Source: Azospirillum soli | GTDB lineage: Bacteria > Pseudomonadota > Alphaproteobacteria > Azospirillales > Azospirillaceae | Direction: 5' to 3' | Length of the DNA: 64,000 nt | Assembly (NCBI RefSeq): GCF_017876165.1 | Contig: NZ_JAGINQ010000011.1 | Coordinates: 152,766-216,765, forward strand | In this document: positions 58,628 through 64,000 of the stretch, one piece after another | Numbering within the stretch: the first letter of the stretch is position 1 | Layout of the letters: the number at the start of each line of letters is the position of its first letter | Position numbers and translations under genes: made by a program | Notes under the pieces: generated by a model | The model's input: the letters and a program-made list of their open reading frames with translations, nothing else | Databases searched by the model: none | What the model was told of the DNA's origin: nothing

Positions 58628-59314
58628 ATGCCTCCCCGTCTCGACAGTTCGACCCGCCGAAGGGCCATCCTCGACGCCGCGTTGCCGCTGTTCGCGCGCA
58701 AGGGCTTCGCCGCGACCACGACCAGGGAGATCGCGCAGGCCGCGGGCGTGTCCGAGGCCCTGATCTTCAAGCATTTCCCATCCAAGAGTTCGCTGTACGA
58801 GGCGATTTTCCTGGGCTGCATCGACGGCGACCCCGAATACGCCCGTCTCCTCGCGCTGCCGCCGTCCACCGCCACATTGGTGCAACTCGTCCAGGCGCTG
58901 GTCTCGTACTTCGTGCTGGAGGTGCCCGCCGACCCGGAAGAACAGGCCCGCCATCGCCTTGCGCTTTACGGGCTGCTGGAGGACGGGGACCTCATGCGCG
59001 TCGTCTACGATGGACTGCACGAACGCTTCCATCCGACCTTCACCGCCTCCATCCGGGCGGCAGAAGCCAGCGGCGACCTCGCGGGCGGACCCGTCGAAGC
59101 GGGCACCGGGATGTGGCTGGCCGATCACCTTTGCACCATGATGGCGTCGGTCTGCCTGTCCGGCCGTTCGCTCGTCACCTACTCCTGCGACCGCCCGGAT
59201 CTTGCGCGTCAAGCCATCTGGTTCATTCTACGCGGCCTCGGGATGCGCGATGAGGCCATCGCCGCCCAGGAAGGGACCACGCGGTTCCCCCATGTGCCGT
59301 TTCCTTCACGTTGA
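58628..59314 (+). CDS. TetR-family transcriptional regulator of an RND pump
   Basis: 228 residues. The N-terminal helix-turn-helix is at about residues 10–55 ([20 protein letters not shown], then [20 protein letters not shown]). The C-terminal ligand domain is mostly helical. It is followed by the RND adaptor (64 bp) and pump genes on the same strand, and a palindromic operator lies just before it. It is likely a repressor relieved by drugs or plant-derived compounds, in line with AcrR/NalC-type regulators. The inducer is unknown. Confidence 0.9.
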   Translation: MPPRLDSSTRRRAILDAALPLFARKGFAATTTREIAQAAGVSEALIFKHFPSKSSLYEAIFLGCIDGDPEYARLLALPPSTATLVQLVQALVSYFVLEVPADPEEQARHRLALYGLLEDGDLMRVVYDGLHERFHPTFTASIRAAEASGDLAGGPVEAGTGMWLADHLCTMMASVCLSGRSLVTYSCDRPDLARQAIWFILRGLGMRDEAIAAQEGTTRFPHVPFPSR

Positions 59315-59378
59315 CTCGACCCCATCGACACGCCATTCGCCACAACGCGATTGCCGAAAACCGGAGTAGCCGACCGTC

Positions 59379-60608
59379 ATGCTGGACAACAATTCCAAGA
59401 CCGAAACGTCATTCGGCCATCCGGCGGCCGCTCATGGATCCGGGCCGGCTGCGCCGGTGGAACGCCGCCCGCCCAGCCGGCGGGGATTGGTCATCCGCCT
59501 AATCGTCACCATCGTGATCCTCGCCCTGCTCGGCGGCGCGCTCTACGGCTTCAACAGCTTCCGGTCCAAAGCGATTTCCGATTTCTTCGCCAACAACAAG
59601 CCGCCGCCGACCCCGGTGGCGCTGGCCGAGGCGACGGTGCAGTCGGTGCCCAAGTACCTGACCGCCATCGGCACGCTGACCGCGTCCCGTCAGGTGACGG
59701 TCGCGCCGGAGGTGGCCGGCCGCGTCACGCAGATCTCCTTCGAATCGGGCGCGCGGGTGAAGGCCGGCGACCCGCTGGTGCAGCTGAACGACGCGACCGA
59801 GCAGGCCGACCTGCTGGCCCAGCGCGCCCAGGCCCGTCTGGCGGAGCTGAATCTGGAACGTTCCCGCGACCTGCGCCGCAGCCAAGCGACGCCGCAGAGC
59901 AGTGTGGACCAGTACCAAGCCCAACTCGACGAGATCAACGCGAACCAGAAGCGCACCCAGGCCCTGATCGGGCAGAAGCTGATCAAGGCTCCGTTTGACG
60001 GCGAGCTTGGCATTCGGCAGATCAACGTCGGCGACTACGTCAACCCCGGCGCCGCCATCGTGACGCTGACCGACCTGTCGACGCTGTACGTCAACTTCAC
60101 GCTGCCGGAACAGGCCCTGCCTCAGCTGTCGGTCGGGCAGAAGGTGCTGATCAACACCGACGCCTTCTCCGGCCGCGATTTCGAAGCGACGATCGGCACC
60201 ATCGAACCGCAGATCAGCGCCGAGACCCGCGCCATCAAGGTGCAGGCGACGCTGGACAACCGTGAGCGGGTTCTGCGTCCGGGCATGTTCGCCAACGTGC
60301 GCGTCGTGCTGCCGCCGCAGCCCAACGCCTTGACCGTGCCGGAAACCGCCGTGGACTACACCGTTTATGGTGACAGCGTCTTCGTCGCGAAGAACGAAAA
60401 GGCCGAGGACGGCACCGACCGGCTGGTGGTCCAGCGCGTGCCGGTCAAGGTCGGCGACCGGCTGCCGAACCGCGTCGAGATCCGCAGCGGGCTGAACCCG
60501 GGCGACCGCGTGGTGGTGTCCGGCCAGTTGAAGCTGGCCAACGGCGCGGCCGTGGTTCCGGCGGAAAACAACCCGCTGACCCCGCCGCAAACCCTGCCGC
60601 AGAACTGA
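59379..60608 (+). CDS. RND efflux periplasmic adaptor (membrane fusion protein)
   Basis: 409 residues. A basic cytoplasmic N-terminus and one transmembrane anchor (LIVTIVILALLGGALYGF, about residues 45–62) precede a lipoyl domain (LTASRQVTVAPEVAGRVTQI), an alpha-hairpin (residues ~140–200) and a beta-barrel with GLNPGDRVVVSGQLKLANGA at the end. It links the inner-membrane pump to an outer-membrane channel. The pump gene starts 10 bp downstream. No outer-membrane factor gene lies in the window. Confidence 0.92.
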   Translation: MLDNNSKTETSFGHPAAAHGSGPAAPVERRPPSRRGLVIRLIVTIVILALLGGALYGFNSFRSKAISDFFANNKPPPTPVALAEATVQSVPKYLTAIGTLTASRQVTVAPEVAGRVTQISFESGARVKAGDPLVQLNDATEQADLLAQRAQARLAELNLERSRDLRRSQATPQSSVDQYQAQLDEINANQKRTQALIGQKLIKAPFDGELGIRQINVGDYVNPGAAIVTLTDLSTLYVNFTLPEQALPQLSVGQKVLINTDAFSGRDFEATIGTIEPQISAETRAIKVQATLDNRERVLRPGMFANVRVVLPPQPNALTVPETAVDYTVYGDSVFVAKNEKAEDGTDRLVVQRVPVKVGDRLPNRVEIRSGLNPGDRVVVSGQLKLANGAAVVPAENNPLTPPQTLPQN

Positions 60609-60618
60609 GGCCGGCGTC

Positions 60619-63600
60619 ATGACCTTCACCGACATCTTCATCCGCCGGCCGATCCTGGCCGTGGTGGTCAGCCTTCTGATCCTGCTGGTCGGGCTGCGGG
60701 CACTGCTGGAGCTGCCGATCCGGCAGTATCCGCAGTTGCAGAACACGGTCATCACCGTCACCACCTCGTACCCCGGCGCCTCGCCCGACCTGATGCAGGG
60801 CTTCATCGCAACGCCCATCGAGCAGGCGGTGGCGACGGCGGAGGGCATCGACTATCTGACCTCCTCCTCGACCCAGGGGCAGAGTGTCGTGACCGCCTAC
60901 ATCCGGCTGAACTTCGACCCCAACGTCGCGATGACCGACGTGATGGCGAAGGTGCAGCAGGTGAAGTACCAGCTCCCGCGCGAGGCCAACGACCCGGTCA
61001 TCCTGAAATCGACCGGCGAGACGACCTCGATCCTCTACATGGGCTTCTCCAGCCCGGAGCTGTCCGGGGCGGCGATCTCCGACTATCTAACCCGCGTCAT
61101 CCAGCCGAACCTCTCGACGGTCGAGGGTGTCGCGCGGGCGCAGATCCTGGGCGGCCAGACCTTCGCCATGCGGCTGTGGCTGGACCCGGTGCGGATGGCG
61201 GCGCGCGGCATTTCGCCCAGCGACGTGTCGGCGGCCATTGCGGCGAACAACTACCAGTCGGCTCCCGGCCAGACCAAGGGCGTGTTCGTCGTCACCAACG
61301 TCACCGCCAACACCGGTCTAACCGATGTCGAGCAGTTCCGCGACATGGTGGTGAAGGCCAAGGATGGCGCTCTGGTCCGCATGCGCGACGTCGCCACCGT
61401 CGAGTTGGGTGCCCAGAGCTTCAACGCCAGCGTCGCGATGAACGGCCAGCAGGCCATCTTCATCGGCGTGGACGCCACCCCGACCGGCAACCCGCTGAAC
61501 ATCGTCGCCGACATCCGCAAGATGGAGCCGGACCTGCGGCGCAACCTGCCGCCCGGCATGCAGATGGAGATCGTCTACGACAGCACGCGCTTCATCCAGT
61601 CCTCCATCGACGAGGTGGTGAAGACGCTGCTGGAGGCGGTCGCCATCGTCATCGTGGTGATCTTCCTGTTCCTCGGGTCCTTCCGGTCGGTGCTGATCCC
61701 GGTGGTGACGATTCCGCTGTCCATCATCGGCGCCTGCACCTTCATGCTGGCGATGGGCTTTTCGCTGAATCTGCTGACCCTGCTGGCGATGGTGCTGGCC
61801 ATCGGCCTCGTCGTCGATGACGCCATCGTGGTGGTGGAGAACGTCCACCGGCATCTGGAGGAGGGAAAATCCCCCGTCGTGGCGGCCATCGTCGGCGCGC
61901 GCGAGATCGTCGGCCCGGTCATCTCCATGACCATCACGTTGGCCGCCGTCTACGCTCCCATCGGCTTCCTGGGCGGCCTGACCGGCGCCCTGTTCCGGGA
62001 ATTCGCCTTCACCCTGGCCGGGGCGGTGATCGTGTCCGGCATCGTGGCGCTGACCCTGTCGCCGATGATGTGCTCGGTTATCCTGACCGACACCGGGCAC
62101 CAGGGACGCTTCGCCGCCTTCCTCGACCGCACCTTCGACCGGCTGGCCGGCTGGTACGTCCGCCGCCTCGACAGCATGCTGGACTACCGCGCCGCGACCC
62201 TGCTGTTCGCCTTCGGCATCCTGCTGAGCGTCGGCTACCTGTTCGCCAACACCATGGCGGAGCTGGCGCCGGAGGAGGACCAGGGCATCCTGTTCGGCAT
62301 CTCCAAGGCGCCGCAATACGCCAACCTCGACTACATCGACAGCTTCGGAAAGCAGATCGACGAGACCTTCAAGTCCTTCCCGGAGACCGACACCCGCTTC
62401 GTGCTGACCGGCATGCCGACCCTGAACCAGGGCTTCGCCGGCATGATCCTGAAGCCGTGGGACGAGCGCGAGCGGTCGGCCAAGGACCTGCAACCGCTGG
62501 CCCAGGCGGAGCTGAACAAGGTGACGGGCATCAACGTCTTCCTGGTGTCGCCGCCGGCGCTGCCTGGATCGACCGGCGGCCTGCCGGTGCAGATGGTGAT
62601 CTCCAGCACTGCCGACTACCGCACGATCTACGACGCCATGGAGCGCATCAAGGACGCGGCGACGAAGAGCGGCATGTTCATCGTCACCGACAGCGACCTG
62701 CAATACGACAGCCCGGTGATCCGGCTAAAGATCGACCGCTCCAAGGCGGCGGACCTCGGCCTGTCCATGCTGTCCATCGGCGACACGCTAGCGGTGCTGG
62801 CGGGCGGCAACTACGTCAACCGCTTCAACCTGAACGGCCGTTCGTACGAGGTCATTCCCCAGGTGCCCCGGTCCCAGCGCCTGACCCCGGAGGATCTCGC
62901 CAAATTCTACGTCGCCACCAGAACCGGCGAGCAGATCCCGCTGTCCACCGTTGTGTCCATCGAGACGGCGACGGAGCCGAACGCGCTGAACAAGTACAAC
63001 CAGCTTCCCTCGGCGACCTTCTCCGCCGTGCCGATGCCGGGCGTCACCATCGGGCAGGCGGTGGAGTTCCTGGAGGAGCAGGCGCGCACCCAGCTGCCGG
63101 CCGGCTTCAACCACGCCTACCTGTCGGAATCGCGCCAGTACGTGACGGAAGGCAACCAGCTGCTGGTGACCTTCGTCTTCGCGCTGATCGTGATCTATCT
63201 GGTGCTGGCCGCGCAGTTCGAATCCCTGCGCGACCCGCTGGTGATCCTGGTCTCCGTGCCGATGTCCATCTGCGGCGCGCTGCTGCCGCTGTTCTTCGGC
63301 CTGTCGACCATGAACATCTACACCCAGGTCGGTCTCGTCACCCTGATCGGCCTGATCAGCAAGCACGGCATCCTGCTGGTGGAGTTCGCCCGCGAGATGC
63401 AGATCAACGAGGGGGTGGACCGCCGCACCGCCATCGAGCACGCGGCCCGCGTGCGCCTGCGCCCCATCCTGATGACCACGGCGGCGATGGTGGTGGGCCT
63501 CGTGCCGCTGCTGACGGCGTCGGGGGCCGGTGCGGCCAGCCGCTTCTCCATCGGTCTGGTCATCGTCGCCGGCATGCTGATCGGCACGCTGTTCACGCTG

Positions 63601-63693
63601 TTTGTGTTGCCGGCGGTCTACACGGTGCTCGCCAAGGATCACCACGCCGCCATCCGTTCCGCCCGCGCCGCGGAACTTGCGAAAATGACCTGA
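60619..63693 (+). CDS. RND efflux pump permease, HAE1 family
   Basis: A 1024-residue inner-membrane pump with two halves, each having a periplasmic loop. The N-terminus is FTDIFIRRPILAVVVSLLIL. The TM4 motif LVVDDAIVVVENVHRHLEEG holds the paired Asp residues of the proton relay, and GISKHGILLVEFAREMQ is the corresponding TM10 motif. Length fits MexF/AcrB-type drug exporters. The adaptor ends 10 bp upstream. Substrates cannot be read from sequence. The 3' end (63693) is followed by a promoter-rich leader. Confidence 0.93.
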   Translation: MTFTDIFIRRPILAVVVSLLILLVGLRALLELPIRQYPQLQNTVITVTTSYPGASPDLMQGFIATPIEQAVATAEGIDYLTSSSTQGQSVVTAYIRLNFDPNVAMTDVMAKVQQVKYQLPREANDPVILKSTGETTSILYMGFSSPELSGAAISDYLTRVIQPNLSTVEGVARAQILGGQTFAMRLWLDPVRMAARGISPSDVSAAIAANNYQSAPGQTKGVFVVTNVTANTGLTDVEQFRDMVVKAKDGALVRMRDVATVELGAQSFNASVAMNGQQAIFIGVDATPTGNPLNIVADIRKMEPDLRRNLPPGMQMEIVYDSTRFIQSSIDEVVKTLLEAVAIVIVVIFLFLGSFRSVLIPVVTIPLSIIGACTFMLAMGFSLNLLTLLAMVLAIGLVVDDAIVVVENVHRHLEEGKSPVVAAIVGAREIVGPVISMTITLAAVYAPIGFLGGLTGALFREFAFTLAGAVIVSGIVALTLSPMMCSVILTDTGHQGRFAAFLDRTFDRLAGWYVRRLDSMLDYRAATLLFAFGILLSVGYLFANTMAELAPEEDQGILFGISKAPQYANLDYIDSFGKQIDETFKSFPETDTRFVLTGMPTLNQGFAGMILKPWDERERSAKDLQPLAQAELNKVTGINVFLVSPPALPGSTGGLPVQMVISSTADYRTIYDAMERIKDAATKSGMFIVTDSDLQYDSPVIRLKIDRSKAADLGLSMLSIGDTLAVLAGGNYVNRFNLNGRSYEVIPQVPRSQRLTPEDLAKFYVATRTGEQIPLSTVVSIETATEPNALNKYNQLPSATFSAVPMPGVTIGQAVEFLEEQARTQLPAGFNHAYLSESRQYVTEGNQLLVTFVFALIVIYLVLAAQFESLRDPLVILVSVPMSICGALLPLFFGLSTMNIYTQVGLVTLIGLISKHGILLVEFAREMQINEGVDRRTAIEHAARVRLRPILMTTAAMVVGLVPLLTASGAGAASRFSIGLVIVAGMLIGTLFTLFVLPAVYTVLAKDHHAAIRSARAAELAKMT

Positions 63694-63744
63694 CGGACGC
63701 CGCGCAGCCCTGACCGGAAAAGTTCATCTTTCGAAAAAAAGGAG

Positions 63745-63773
63745 TTGCGCGGCTCGGCCGACCGGCCTATATA
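63745..63773 (+). promoter_or_regulatory. Promoter P1 with near-consensus −10 and A-tract
   Basis: TTGCGC (63745–63750), a 17-bp spacer, and TATATA (63768–63773). A run of seven A residues lies just upstream (about 63734–63740) and could be an UP element for a strong growth-regulated promoter. Confidence 0.65.
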
Positions 63774-63872
63774 CCGCCTCCCGACGCGGTGGCCGCCAAC
63801 GAAACGGCGACGCCGCAAGGGAAACGGAAGACGAGACACAGTAGACGGCGGCGGTCAGGAAGAAATGACCGC

Positions 63873-63901
63873 TTGACATCGAACGTCAAAGCTTCTAGAC
63901 A
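63873..63901 (+). promoter_or_regulatory. Promoter P2 with consensus −35
   Basis: TTGACA (63873–63878), a 17-bp spacer, and TAGACA (63896–63901). It lies about 130 bp downstream of P1 on the same strand, giving tandem promoters as in many rRNA operons. Confidence 0.6.
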
Positions 63902-64000
63902 ACGCGGCCTCGGCGCTTCGCTCCTCACCGGAGACTGAACGTCGGCCGATGCGGCTTCCGAACGGGCGCTGCGGTTTCTTGGACAAGTTGATACCGTGTT

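Larger units (their letters stand above)
63694..64000. other. Promoter and leader region, probably of an rRNA operon
   Basis: About 300 bp without a coding region. It holds two strong promoters and a long untranslated leader that runs off the window. Typical rRNA features are the AT stretch before the first −35, tight 17-bp spacers, and no start codon with a ribosome binding site. The 16S gene itself is not in the window, so the identity is inference. Confidence 0.5.

Overview
The window is high-GC DNA, densely packed with genes, in an alphaproteobacterial style. I infer a Rhodospirillales bacterium close to Azospirillum. The grounds are a rhizobial-type glpTPQ–DUF2160–glpV–glpK glycerol cassette, TRAP and ABC sugar systems typical of root-associated bacteria, many two-component proteins, and a strong promoter pair at the right edge that looks like an rRNA operon leader. 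The species call is inference only.

Layout. 1–6627: 3' part of a glycerol ABC-uptake operon ending in glycerol kinase and an SDR dehydrogenase. 6868–14429: a TPR-sulfotransferase, a TPR-glycosyltransferase and a large autotransporter. 14633–19591: mannonate dehydratase and its GntR-type regulator, divergent from a DctPQM TRAP transporter. 19710–32471: a carbohydrate island with two paralogous GH1–RmlD fusions, a mutarotase, another clan GH-A enzyme, one complete ABC half-exporter, one ABC membrane domain lacking an ATPase, a glycosyltransferase and UDP-galactopyranose mutase. 32588–37750: minus-strand galT, galK and a GH2 enzyme. 37874–39824: rnk divergent from an NAD(P)-glutamate dehydrogenase-type gene. 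39943–42217: a MASE1 histidine kinase and FixJ-type regulator. 42279–47580: a BtsS/BtsR-like pair next to L-serine dehydratase and a serine-type transporter. 47909–51147: a small hydrophilic protein, a hybrid kinase and a PstS-like mini-lipoprotein. 51784–57324: a translationally coupled operon of a PLP decarboxylase, a PaaK-like adenylating enzyme and four AidA/PixA-family proteins. 57387–58218: XRE regulator and single-domain response regulator. 58628–63693: TetR regulator, RND adaptor and RND pump. 63694–64000: tandem promoters and an untranslated leader that probably feeds a 16S rRNA gene beyond the window.

The main regulatory finding is a threefold 8-bp repeat of 20-bp period upstream of the serine transporter/dehydratase operon. 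It resembles the binding motif of E. coli BtsR, and a BtsSR-like pair lies just downstream of that operon, so this looks like a self-contained serine/pyruvate-sensing module. The strongest candidate for an undescribed system is the decarboxylase–PaaK–AidA×4 operon. The GH1–RmlD/ABC/Glf island is a second candidate. Other palindromes mark likely operators before TetR, gdh/rnk, the GH2 gene and the TRAP operon.
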